From NCBI GenBank assembly GCA_020796225.1, contig CM036753.1, positions 71,539,865 through 71,603,864 of the forward strand: 64,000 nucleotides of DNA, given 5' to 3'. The notes under the pieces are model-generated. The model did no database searches. It was not told where the DNA came from and was given only the letters and a program-made list of their open reading frames with translations. This stretch comes from Arion vulgaris. Lineage: Eukaryota; Mollusca; Gastropoda; Stylommatophora; Arionidae. Of this stretch, positions 45,294 through 53,353 are shown piece by piece. The translations under genes were made by a program, and so were the position numbers. Each line of letters opens with the position of its first letter. Within the stretch, counting starts at the first letter, position 1.

Positions 45294-45295
45294 TA
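44280..45295. repeat. ACT/TAC trinucleotide microsatellite tract, interrupted
   Basis: Pure runs (CAACTACTACAAGTACTA at 44309-44380, CTACTACTACTACTACTA at 45238-45293) alternate with degenerate ACT/ATT words. A MITE sits at 44531-44694. The plus frames (80 codons) are poly-Thr-type translations and are not genes. Confidence 0.92.
44531..44694. mobile_element. hAT-like MITE with perfect 8-bp duplication
   Basis: Ends CAGCGGCGGCTCGTCACTAG and GGAGCCGCCACTG. Perfect target-site duplication GTACTACT at 44523-44530 and 44695-44702. Internal sequence is in the opposite orientation to 13334-13493. The clearest boundary evidence for the family. Confidence 0.93.
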
Positions 45296-45492
45296 GCAGG
45301 CATTGAAGTGGGATGCAAAGGGTTCAAGAAAGAGAGGTCGACCTAAGGAGACCCTGAAACGAACTTTGCTGAGAGGCAGGAAATATCGGTCTCAGTTCCA
45401 TGGAGGAGATTGAGCGAGTTGCCCAGAATAGAGCGGTATGGGGAAATTACTTGCAGGCCCTATGTAACGTATAACGGTACGAGAGGAATTAT
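45296..45492 (+). mobile_element. LINE 3' end, group e
   Basis: AGAAAGAGAGGTCGACCTAA, GAGACCCTGAAACGAACTTT, GAGATTGAGCGAGTTGCCCA, GAGCGGTATGG, TAACGTATAACGGTACGAG, then (ATT)n which grades into the TAC tract. Lies inside the microsatellite. Confidence 0.8.
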
Positions 45493-45775
45493 TATTATAT
45501 TATTATTACTACTACTACTACTGTTGTTACTATTGCTAGTACCGATAATACTTGATTACTACTACTACTGCTGTTACTATTTCTATTACCGATACTACTA
45601 CTGATTACTACTACTGCTTCTACTGCTGTTACTATTGCTATTACCGATATTACTTTATTACTACTACTACTGCTGTTATTGTTGCTATTACCAATAATAC
45701 TTGATTATTACTACTGTTACTACTACTGCTACTACTACTCGACTACTTTGCTACTACTACTGCAAGTCAACTAAT
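45490..45775. repeat. ATT/TAC microsatellite tract
   Basis: Continuation of the 44280-45295 tract after the LINE end, with TACTACTACT, GCTGTTACTATT and GATATTACT words. Noncoding. Confidence 0.9.
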
Positions 45776-45995
45776 AATAAAAGAAAGATAGAAAAACAGT
45801 TGAAAGTTTTAACTATTGGTCCTGATATCTGGTTCCATATTTTGGCAGTCTTCCAACTCTTCCATGTCCACACATAAGGTTTTGTGGTGAATAAAATAAA
45901 TATTACAAATGGAGTTACAAATAATGATGACAAATGATAATTTAAATGTAAGATATGGAGGAAAAAACGTTCATTTCATGAAATAAATAACTTAC

Positions 45996-46740
45996 AATTT
46001 GTCTGTGGAAATCTGGAGTTAAGAAACCATGAGGATAGCCCTGGTCCTGACGGAACTGGTACTGTTTGTCCAGAGGACTGAGTTGTTGATACTGTGGATG
46101 GCGTTGATAACTGTGATGGTACTGGTAAGTGTTGATGAAGATGTGCTGGTTGCGGTTGGGAGGGTAAGGCAGACCATCTTAGATCATGTGTTGCATGAGT
46201 GGGGTTAATGTTACTATTAGAACTAGATTTCATGTGGATGTTGCGTCCATTTAGTGCTGGTTTTTTCTTATCTGGTTTAAGAATGTCATCAACAGAAAAT
46301 GAGAATGCTCGTCCTGGGGTGGAATAATTACCATTTTCTTTAGTGCTGGGCGGTCTCATTTCTATCCCAGGGGACACTGGTGAAGTCCCAGGACTGCAAG
46401 GGGAGCTGTGAACATCCTCGCTATTGCTATCGCTGAGTGATGGGGATACACATGAGTCTTCATTGTCCAGAATATCTTCAGAATTATTTTCAAGATGTCG
46501 ACTGTGGTGTTGATGTAGCTCTTGCAAATGATGATAGTGATGATGCTGGTTGTGAGAGTTTGGAGACATTGAAGGAGATGAGGTTGGTGATCGGTTCGAA
46601 ATAATGCTTGACGACTTGGACAATACATCCATGACAGGAGATGAGCTATCCTTACCGTAACCAGAAAATGGTCCAAAAATCATACTTGAGCGAGAGGATA
46701 GTGGTGTAAAAGCAGAGTGTTCACTAAACAACAGAGACAT
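45996..46740 (-). CDS. Msx: Msx homeobox gene, exon 1 (N-terminal region)
   Basis: Starts at ATG 46740-46738 with A at -3; an in-frame TAA lies 15 bases upstream, so this Met is the first possible start. The exon gives 248 codons plus one base and ends at the donor T|GTAAGT (45996/45995). The protein begins MSLLFSEHSAFTPLS, has a Ser/Pro-rich segment (41-62), a His-rich tract HHHYHHLQELHQHHSRH (66-82), an acidic Ser region (85-110), an eh1-like motif FSFSVDDILKP at 146-156 (Groucho/TLE-binding type), and SSWFLNSRFPQTN just before the splice, corresponding to the Msx pre-homeodomain SPW..RF motif. Joined to exon 2 it gives 389 residues, within the usual Msx range. Opposite and alternative frames (104 codons at 46362-46676) are shadows. 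Confidence 0.93.
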
Positions 46741-47430
46741 TATTTCTTGCCGTTAAATCTAGGCATGTCACGGTGCGTTTAGTTTGTTCCAATTTCTTCA
46801 ATCAACTTACTAACAGTTTATTCTTCAATTCTGTTTTGCCTTTCAGTGTCAGGAGACAACTGGGGCGCACCTCTCTATGCGCCTTGTGTTTCTTTCTTTC
46901 TTTTCTCCAGTCCTGATTTTCCTCAGTTTTAGTGTAAGAAGAGATTTACAGAACGGGCTTTTGTGTGATCATAAACAGTGTCTTTCGTCGCCTCTGTTAT
47001 CTCTGAGGTCCACAGAGATGCTAAAAGTAACTGCTCTAATACAATATGAACACAACTCTTCGCAAATCTGCGTAAACAGTCAAGTTTGAAATATAGTATC
47101 TAAATTAACGTAGAAAACATACTTTGAAAATATAAATAAAGAGTTACGTCACACCAAACTAGGCAGTAAAATACATCCCCATAAAAATTGTGAATCTTGG
47201 ATAAATAAAACACGAGAAATAAAAAACACATCCACCGTAAGGTTTGAACAGTCCACTATAACAGAACGGAAGATTTCTGTGTGTTTATTTCTTTTAAACT
47301 CTGCTCAAACGACACAAACCGAAGACTGACAATACTAATCGGTTTTCTGCCGCTTCAGTGAATTTCGACCTGTTTTTCAAGTATCGAATAGAAATAGAAG
47401 TCTGTGTCAGTTAACACTAAATATTCCGTC
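46741..47430 (-). other. Msx: Msx 5' leader or 5' flank
   Basis: Between the start codon and the candidate promoter. 46830-47015 contains a group b LINE fragment (AAGAAGAGATTTACAGAACG, GCTTTTGTGTGATC, TGTTATCTCTGAGGTCCAC), so if the leader is unspliced it carries transposon sequence; a 5' UTR intron is the alternative. No upstream coding exon recognised. Confidence 0.45.
46830..47015 (-). mobile_element. LINE fragment, group b
   Basis: AAGAGATTTACAGAACGGGC and GTGTCTTTCGTCGCCTCTGT match 15700-15800 (AAGAGATTTATAGAACGGAC). Short and noncoding. Confidence 0.55.
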
Positions 47431-47522
47431 GACGACATTATAAGACACGCCCACCGATTTTAGGAAGCCAGTTAGCGACGTGCGGAGGTTTAACATCGGA
47501 TCTGGCTTGTGTCCTATTGGCT
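47430..47522 (-). promoter_or_regulatory. Msx: Candidate Msx core promoter
   Basis: On the minus strand, in order: AGCCAATAGG (CCAAT box, 47514-47523), GTGGGCGTGTC (GC/CACCC-type box, about 47446-47456) and TTATAA (47438-47443), spaced as in classical promoters; a start site about 30 bp further would fall near 47410, some 670 bp before the ATG. The surroundings are CpG-richer and repeat-free. Pattern-based only. Confidence 0.4.
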
Positions 47523-47850
47523 GCGGTAATTCAATTATTTTTGTAAGTTGTAGATGTGACAATATTCCACTCTGAAACGCTGTTTGGGAAATATGGAAAC
47601 AGAATTAAATGCCAAGGCTAAGTTAATCCTAGTGCTAAGGTGACTTAATGATAATAATGTTGCTAAAACGTTGATTCTTTGTAGGGAGTTAATTCGAATT
47701 TTTTTTTATATGCGTTGGCCAACATGTCTGAAAGAACCAAACAAAAAAAATCAGTTTTTATGTTGTAAAAATGAGATGGAAAATCAAAATGACTCGACTT
47801 TATTAAAGAAGCTTTAATCTGTAAGTAAATAAGTTTTAGAAAAACTAGGC
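47523..47850. other. Unassigned sequence upstream of Msx
   Basis: Repeat-free; AATTCAATTATTTTTG at 47528 includes homeodomain-type TAATTG on the minus strand. No gene. Confidence 0.4.
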
Positions 47851-48120
47851 ATGAAGAAACAATTATTAAGAGAAATAAAATTCAGACAAGTACAGTATTT
47901 TGGGCACATAAAAAGACATGACACCATGAAAAAACATTTACTAGAGGGGAAAGTTGAGGGGGACGAGCAAGAGGAAGACCGAGAGATAAGTGGAGGGAAA
48001 CTTTAAGAAATGGACAGGTTACAGTTTGGCAGTGTGAAACACCAAGGCGAAAGACAGAGAATGCTGGAGATTCATTGCAGCCAACCTTCGATGTGGAGAC
48101 GGCACCTGATGATGATGATA
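47850..48120 (+). mobile_element. LINE C-terminal end related to group a
   Basis: Translation with shifts: YFGHIKRHDTMKKHLLEGKV and RGRPRDKWR-like, then FIAANLRCGDGT and (GAT)n. The I-K-R-H signature and (GAT)n tail tie it to group a, but the 3' part differs. Confidence 0.68.
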
Positions 48121-48250
48121 AATCTGTTTAAAAAAAAAAAAATAACCAAAAAATAACCACACTCAACAAAAAAATACGATTGGTTTTGGTTACTAAACTG
48201 ACATCATTGCACTCCGGGCAGACCCATAGGTGCTCAGTCTCCGGAGATAA

Positions 48251-48546
48251 AGATATCGAAGAGTATGCATACTGATGGTTCCTGTGACTCACTGATTAGA
48301 CATACTCCTAACTCTGCGCGTCAAGCATCCAGTTCTACCTGTACAACAGGTAAATCCAAACTGCATAAATCGGTGGATCGATTCAACATCTAGTTTACTG
48401 TCTTCCAAAATAAGGTGGGAAATGCCTCGACATTATTAAAGGCGCTTCAATTTTGTATTAAAAAGAAGTAAAAGAAACTAGATGACTTGATCAAAGTTAG
48501 AAATGAGATATAGATAACATTCCTACAGAGTATCTTAACTTACTTC
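48251..48546. other. Unassigned sequence
   Basis: Just under 300 bp following a minus-strand D2 repeat (48180-48250, GACTGAGCACCTATGGGT on the minus strand). Nothing recognised. Confidence 0.4.
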
Positions 48547-48558
48547 AAGATTATATCT

Positions 48559-49073
48559 CGCTCGAGTGGTTACCTGGGCCCAAATTTAGAGTGTAATGAA
48601 TAGAACCACTGTTACCTGTCACACATGACGTAAGAGGCGACTAAAGAGATTTAGCTGAAACCGGATGCATGTGTCCACTAGGGAATGCTAACCCGAAACA
48701 AATGCTTGCAGAAAACGGATGCACCAGGCAGTAAGGTGCATAACATGGTGCAACGACCCCTCACAATGTATAATGGGATAACGGATTCTACGGTCGCCAG
48801 TATGCCTCGGAGATTTAGCCACGCAGTAAGAATGTCAGACCTACCATCACGAGGGTGGCCAAAACTTACTGCTGGAAGAGATCGGCACAAACGGGGAAGT
48901 TGGATTTATATCCTACAGAACTGCCCCCAATGTGCAAACTTGAGAAGAGAGAGGTGGCCCACTTATACTGGCGTCCAAGACAGACTGTATGGTGTGGCTG
49001 ATACTCTGAGGCAGACGGCTGCCTTTATTAAAGAATCCGAAATCCAAATCTAGTTGGAACGGAGAAGACGAAG
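48559..49073 (+). mobile_element. SINE type C, complete, 515 bp
   Basis: Head CGCTCGAGTGGTTACCTGGG, decayed core CATGACGTAAGAGGCGACTA, body as in 29953-30470 (CCACTAGGGAATGCTAACCC, GGTGCAACGACC, TTACTGCTGGAAGAGATC, GACGGCTGCCTTTATTAAAG), end GACGAAG. Flanks AAGATTATATCT (48547-48558) and AAGATTACATCT (49074-49085) form a 12-bp duplication with one mismatch, fixing both ends. The 122-codon open frame inside is not conserved in the other copy. Confidence 0.92.
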
Positions 49074-49085
49074 AAGATTACATCT

Positions 49086-49595
49086 AGGATCTTTGCCGTT
49101 GCTACGCAGTTTGTGCACTGCCGCTGAGATCTCCCTGTATAAGAAAGAGATCGGAGCACACTTGACTACTCCCCGAACTGCAATTATGATGGTCATATCA
49201 AACTATCAATCATTAGAAACGGATTAAAAAATTATCTTTTATTGTCCTAACTTAAGAAGAATATGATCAAGAGAATAAGTTTACTTGCGAAGCTTATCTC
49301 CTGTCATGGATACATATACAATGGTTTCATGGCCAAAAGTCACCCACGCAAACGATTGACTCAGAAATGTCAGGTAGGAAACATCATAAACGAGGTACAC
49401 TAGAGGGAACTTGTCAAAACTTTGCATACCATAAACGCCGAATGGCACAATAGAAATAGACAGAAAGTGACCCTCGCCAGTGGTACGGAGTTCGAGCACT
49501 GGAGCTGAGATCTTCCTTGTAAGAAAGAGATCGAACCACACATAGTTACTCACTCAAGTGCAATGATGATGGTCCTATCAATCAATCAAACAAAA
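49086..49595 (-). repeat. Dispersed repeat D1, two copies
   Basis: Copies at about 49090-49205 and 49285-49590, each ending with GATGGTC..ATC and ATCAATCAATC-like words on plus. TACGGAGTTCGAGCACTGGA, GCTGAGATCTTCCTTG and AGAAAGAGATCG match 1302-1477 on the other strand. Class unknown. Confidence 0.6.
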
Positions 49596-49621
49596 ATAGA
49601 TAATAGAAAAATTGATAGATA

Positions 49622-49878
49622 ACCGCCCGAGTGATAACCTGGGCCCAAATTTGGGGTGTAAAGAATAGAACAACTGTTACCTGCCACGCATGTCGTAAGA
49701 GGCGACTAAGGAGGTTTGGCTGAAATCGGATGCTCATGTCCTAAACGTGTAGAAGTCTATGCTTTAGGGGCCTACCAAACCAATGTGCAACGTATACACG
49801 TTCTTGGAAAAGATCAAACAAATCACAAAGAGTGATTAAAATTGGTCGTAAAGAACGAACGCAAAGAAGAGGAGAAGA
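49622..49878 (+). mobile_element. SINE type B1, complete
   Basis: Head ACCGCCCGAGTGATAACCTG, core CATGTCGTAAGAGGCGACTA, AAATCGGATGCTCATGTCC, ACGTGTAGAAGTCTATGC, GTATACACGTTCTTGGAAAA, AAAGAGTGATTAAAATTGGT, tail CGAACGCAAAGAAGAGGAGA. Flanking GATAGATA at 49614-49621 and 49879-49886 is the likely duplication. Reference copy for B1. Confidence 0.9.
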
Positions 49879-49894
49879 GATAGATAGCTACATC

Positions 49895-50025
49895 ATCAAG
49901 GTGCGTATCTTATATAGGACGTTGCTCTCTTTGCAGCGCATCTAAAATTCACTCTGTCTCTAGCCAGTTCACCCACTTCGTCGATGGTCATATTCATGGT
50001 TTCTTTAATATCTTGTAGCCTTAGA
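49895..50025 (-). mobile_element. LINE C-terminal fragment
   Basis: Minus-strand translation gives ETMNMTIDEVGELARDRVNF and RCAAKRATSYIR, resembling the final LAxDRxxWR segment of LINE polyproteins. Short. Confidence 0.55.
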
Positions 50026-50149
50026 TAGCTTACCAAGAAAGAAATGTTAGAATTAAATCAAACTAAAAACTTGGCTCTAGATATCTATTTTACAACTCAA
50101 TATAATTCCTATCAATTTTACCGAAACAAAATTGCAGCTCGGATCACTC

Positions 50150-50283
50150 GCGATCGCTCTTAAGCCATTTTTATCATTCTAATGTGATATATAAACAGCC
50201 ACACATCAGAACGGGATGTACATGCACAGTCTTCAGTACCAATTGGAGCTCAAGTGCTTATCTTTCGGTGGTGATCGTCAGAT
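50150..50283 (-). mobile_element. SINE body A fragment
   Basis: CTCGCGATCGCTCTTAAGCC, TTTATCATTCTAATGTGATA, CATCAGAACGGGATGTACA, AGCTCAAGTGCTTATCTTTC match the reverse complement of 51970-52080. The part beyond GGTGGTGATC is missing. Confidence 0.75.
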
Positions 50284-50605
50284 CTAGAAATAAACAAGAA
50301 ATTTCTTATTATTGTATCTATGTATTTCTGATATTATTAACATAAGATCAATAGAGAAGTTGCAAAATACGGAATTTTTAAGCGGCCTAATGTAAAAGTA
50401 AGAGAAACGGAACTATGTTTATACCAAGTGCTGTATAGGTATTACGGTGTTAGGCTCGAATTTTTTAATGACCGTCGGCACACGGTGGGGGACAACGTCG
50501 GATCTAGAAATAAACAAGAAAATTATTATTGTTGTATCTATGTATTTCTGATATTATTAACATAAGATCAACAGAGAAGTTACAAAATATGAAATTATTT
50601 AGAGG
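50280..50605 (+). repeat. Direct duplication, about 105 bp, two copies
   Basis: TCAGATCTAGAAATAAACAA, GTATCTATGTATTTCTGATA, TTATTAACATAAGATCAA and AGAGAAGTT occur at 50279-50378 and 50490-50597, separated by about 110 bp of unrelated sequence. Looks like a local duplication or the ends of an unrecognised element. Confidence 0.75.
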
Positions 50606-50671
50606 TACACTGTATAACTTGTCTGTCACAAACAATTGGAGTGACATGTATGCCATAAATTATAAATAATC

Positions 50672-51155
50672 TGTAGCTTAAGTAGTAGTGAGCTCGATCA
50701 CAACCCAAGCGTACCTGGTTCAAAATCTGTGACAGGCAAGTTTGGAAGCAAATTAGTTCCCATAACGCCCGAGTGGTTACAGAGGCCCAAATTTGGGGTG
50801 TAAAGAATAGAACGACTGTTACCTGTCACGCATGTCGTAAGAGTCGACTAAGGAGGTTTGGCTGAAATCGGATGCACGTGTCCTAAACGTGTAGAAGTCT
50901 ATGCGTTTAGGAGCCTACCAAAGCAATGTGTAACGTATACACGTTCTTGGCAAAGATCAAACATTTTACAAAGAGTGATTAAAATTGGTCGTAAAGAACG
51001 AACTCAAAACATTTTACGAACGGTACAAGTAGATCTCACCGTTCAGAAAGCAATTGCAAACTACTGAACGTATAAATAGTACCTAGAAAATCGACGACTC
51101 GTTTACTGTTGTTAATGGCTACGTCCTGTAAAAAGGATATGTCACAGTTTTTCGA
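50672..51155 (+). mobile_element. tRNA-derived SINE-2, split by a B1 SINE
   Basis: Left part: CTGTAGCTTAAGTAGTAGTG, ACCTGGTTCAAAATCTGTG, GCAAGTTTGGAAGCAAATTA. Right part from about 51012: CGAACGGTACAAGTAGATCT, CACCGTTCAGAAAGCAATTG, CGACTCGTTTACTGTTG, AAGGATATGTCACAG. Compared with 58349-58540 the insert is the only large interruption. Confidence 0.85.
50762..51011 (+). mobile_element. SINE type B1, nested
   Basis: AACGCCCGAGTGGTTACAGA head, ATGTCGTAAGAGTCGACTAA core, GCACGTGTCCTAAACGTGTA, AACGTATACACGTTCTTGGC, AGTGATTAAAATTGGTCGTA and AAGAACGAACTC; the (GAA)n tail is nearly lost. Younger than the SINE-2 it splits. Target duplication not clear. Confidence 0.88.
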
Positions 51156-51710
51156 ATAGAATAATAAAATGCGATAGATAGGACACACATTAAGAAGATC
51201 GACCAGAAGCATTGCAAGACAGACACTGTTTTGGTGCCCGCATGGAAAGAGGAAATGGGGGAAGACCTAGAATACCTAAAAAAAGACAGCTGTAGGATGA
51301 TATTAAAAGGATAAGTAGAACATGTAAAGACAGCTGTAGGATGATATTAAAAGGATAAGTAGAACATGTAAAGACAGCTGTAGGATGATATTAAAAGGAT
51401 AAGTAGAACATGTAAAGACAGCTGTAGGATGATATTAAAAGGATAAGTAGAACATGTAAAGACAGCTGTAGGATGATATTAAAAGGATAAGTAGAACATG
51501 TAAAGACAGCTGTAGGATGATATTAAAAGGATAAGTAGAACATGTAAAGACAGCTGTAGGATGATATTAAAAGGATAAGTAGAACATGTAAAGACAGCTG
51601 TAGGATGATATTAAAAGGATATGTAGAACATGTAAAGAATTGGAAGGGATACCAGAAGAGAGGAAGAGCTGAAAGAAGTTTGTTGAAACTGGAAGAAGAA
51701 TGAGCCACTA
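51156..51710 (+). mobile_element. LINE C-terminal end containing an internal array
   Basis: Before the array: LRWIGHTLRRSTRSIARQTL, FWCPHGKRKWGK. After it: RIGRDTRREEELKEVC-like residues. The signature is the W-I-G-H, GKRKxG, WRR...L of group d LINEs. Decayed, and expanded by the 44-bp array between. Confidence 0.72.
51284..51640 (+). repeat. 44-bp minisatellite, eight units, inside a LINE
   Basis: Unit AAAGACAGCTGTAGGATGAT, ATTAAAAGGATAAGTAGAAC and ATGT. The unit equals the LINE segment that should occur once between the GRPR-like region and the stretch encoding RTCKELEG. Units are virtually identical; the last has ATATGTAG for ATAAGTAG. Confidence 0.95.
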
Positions 51711-51829
51711 GCTAAATACACTTCTTATACCGCTCATTCTTTGCTGCCAGTATAAATATTCATTTCAAACTTCTTCACAAGTTGTATAGACTTAATATGC
51801 TGGGCAGATGACGCTCATCAGCCCGGGAG

Positions 51830-52075
51830 GGCAGGTCGTCTACGGGTCGCTGCTCTGAAAGAAAATAGCAACCTGGTGCCTTGTGGGTTTTGGCTGAGGA
51901 CAGCAAAAGGATAACGGAGAGCGAACCCAGTAAACGCTGGTTGAAATCGAACACACCACCGAAGGATAAGCACTTGAGCTCCAATTGGTAACTGAAGGTT
52001 GTACACGTACATCCCGTTCTGATGTTTAGCTGTTTATATATCACAATAGAATGATAAAAACGGCATAAGAGCGAT

Positions 52076-52109
<34 letters not shown>

Positions 52110-52112
52110 ACT
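51830..52112 (+). mobile_element. SINE body A with long (GA)n tail
   Basis: GGGTTTTGGCTGAGGACAGC, GAGCGAACCCAGTAAACGCT, GGTTGAAATCGAACACA, GAAGGATAAGCACTTGAGCT, CACAATAGAATGATAAAAAC, GAGCGATCGCGCGCG then (GA)n at 52087-52110. It provides the uninterrupted counterpart for the nested insertion at 24554. Confidence 0.85.
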
Positions 52113-52319
52113 TAATATTAATCATATCACCAATATCCAACATGCGATCGCTGAGCAACTGAAGTTCGTACGCTTATCCATCAACTCTCCGACGATTGAT
52201 GTTCTCATCAATTGACACTCGCGTGTCCACATGCCCAGAAAAATATATTCACGAACTTCTCTAGATATTGGAAGAATGCATAGACGATTCCATCGATACC
52301 CCTGCACTCTGTTTCAAAT
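52113..52319. other. Unassigned short stretch
   Basis: No signature; it may be the upstream decayed part of the LINE end that follows. Confidence 0.35.
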
Positions 52320-52640
52320 CTTTCTTCTTCAGCGATCTCTGGTCATGTGCCTAATTTACTGTGGACCACAAATTGGGCAGTCAGCTTCAGGTCTGTCAGG
52401 TTTCCCAAACCTTAGTTTTCAGGTCGACTGGGTGTGGCCACATGTTGCTTCTCAGCTCACCCAGGAGAGGACATTCTTGCAGGATATGCTCTGGTGTCTG
52501 TTCCGCCTGCTGACACTGGCAGAGAGCTGTTTGACTTATTCCTAGTCTATATAAGTGTTTGTTGTATCTGCAGTGTCCGGTGCGTAGTCGAAATATAATG
52601 ACCTGGTCAGTTCAGCTTAGGTCTTTGAGGGGGTCTTTTC
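52320..52640 (-). mobile_element. LINE C-terminus with CCHC-like motif, group f
   Basis: Minus-strand translation around 52530-52400: CQQAEQTPEHILQECPLLGE, LRSNMWPHPVDLKTKVWET and stop. CQC followed by eight residues, His, four residues, Cys is the zinc-knuckle-like motif found after RNase H in some LINE families. The upstream RNase H is not preserved here. Confidence 0.75.
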
Positions 52641-52849
52641 CATAATCATATCCAGTGTTCGTTCTCCAGTCTACTGCAAATCTTTCGAATCATAGAATTA
52701 GTGTCGGACACAGTAATTATCCTAGCAAATAGAGTCCAAGAGAATCATTCGAGAACAGAAGTAATGATCACCATTGCAGTCATTATACAGAGTCATTATA
52801 CAAAATGTAGTTCCTCCTTCCTCCCTTCCTTTCGTTCGCTTGAAATATG

Positions 52850-53353
52850 TCTATATATTCAATGTTGTCTCTTGTATGAACTTCACTGTCTTTGTAGCTC
52901 ACACAGAGGTCCGTGTAGTTTTATGTCGAGTGTTGTTTCGTTAGGCCAGTGAGTTTGCCTCAGTGTATCATATTCGGGGCAGTCTTGAAGTATGTGCTCT
53001 GCAGTCTGGTTTGCCTGTCCACATGTACACATGGCTGAATTGCCAATCTTGAATTTTGTATACATGTGGCTGCGGAGCCGATTGTGTCCTGTTCTAAGGC
53101 GCAGAATAACAACTTGTTCCAATCTGCTCATATTATAGTAATCGTCTTGTGTTGGTATTTGTGGCTTTCTCATTGATTTAATCATCCTTTTCTTTTGGTG
53201 GTAGGTAACTGGCACATCCGGCTGCTCTCCTGCAGCACCTTCCTTGGCCAATCGATCTGCTGTTTCATTTCCTGGTATTCCACAGTGAGAGGGTATCCAC
53301 TGCAAGACGACCCTGCGATGCTTGGACAATTTAGACAATTTAGAGGCTAGCAT
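52850..53353 (-). mobile_element. LINE RNase H domain and C-terminus, group f
   Basis: A 156-codon open frame, the best-preserved retrotransposon coding remnant here. VVLQWIPSHCGIPGNETADR contains the RNase H His and final Asp; the N-terminal RNase H strands with the first catalytic residues are absent. Then LRTGHNRLRSHMY, CTCGQANQTAEHILQDC (C-x-C-x8-H-x4-C), and LHGPLCELQRQ before a stop at 52883. Upstream coding sequence is replaced by the 28-bp array, whose unit includes the first codons of this frame (MLAS). Confidence 0.85.

Noticed and set aside
44281..45604. Poly-Thr and Leu/Tyr-rich open frames
   Set aside because: Translations of trinucleotide microsatellites.
46362..46676. 104-codon alternative frame in Msx exon 1
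   Set aside because: Out of frame with the homeodomain splice and lacking Msx motifs.
48685..49053. 122-codon open frame as a possible small gene
   Set aside because: It lies inside a type C SINE with mapped ends; the frame is broken in the second copy at 29953-30470.
52883..53353. Host ribonuclease H gene
   Set aside because: WIPSHCGIPGNE with a C-x-C-x8-H-x4-C tail is a LINE polyprotein end; the N-terminal half of RNase H is missing and the start codon lies in a tandem array.
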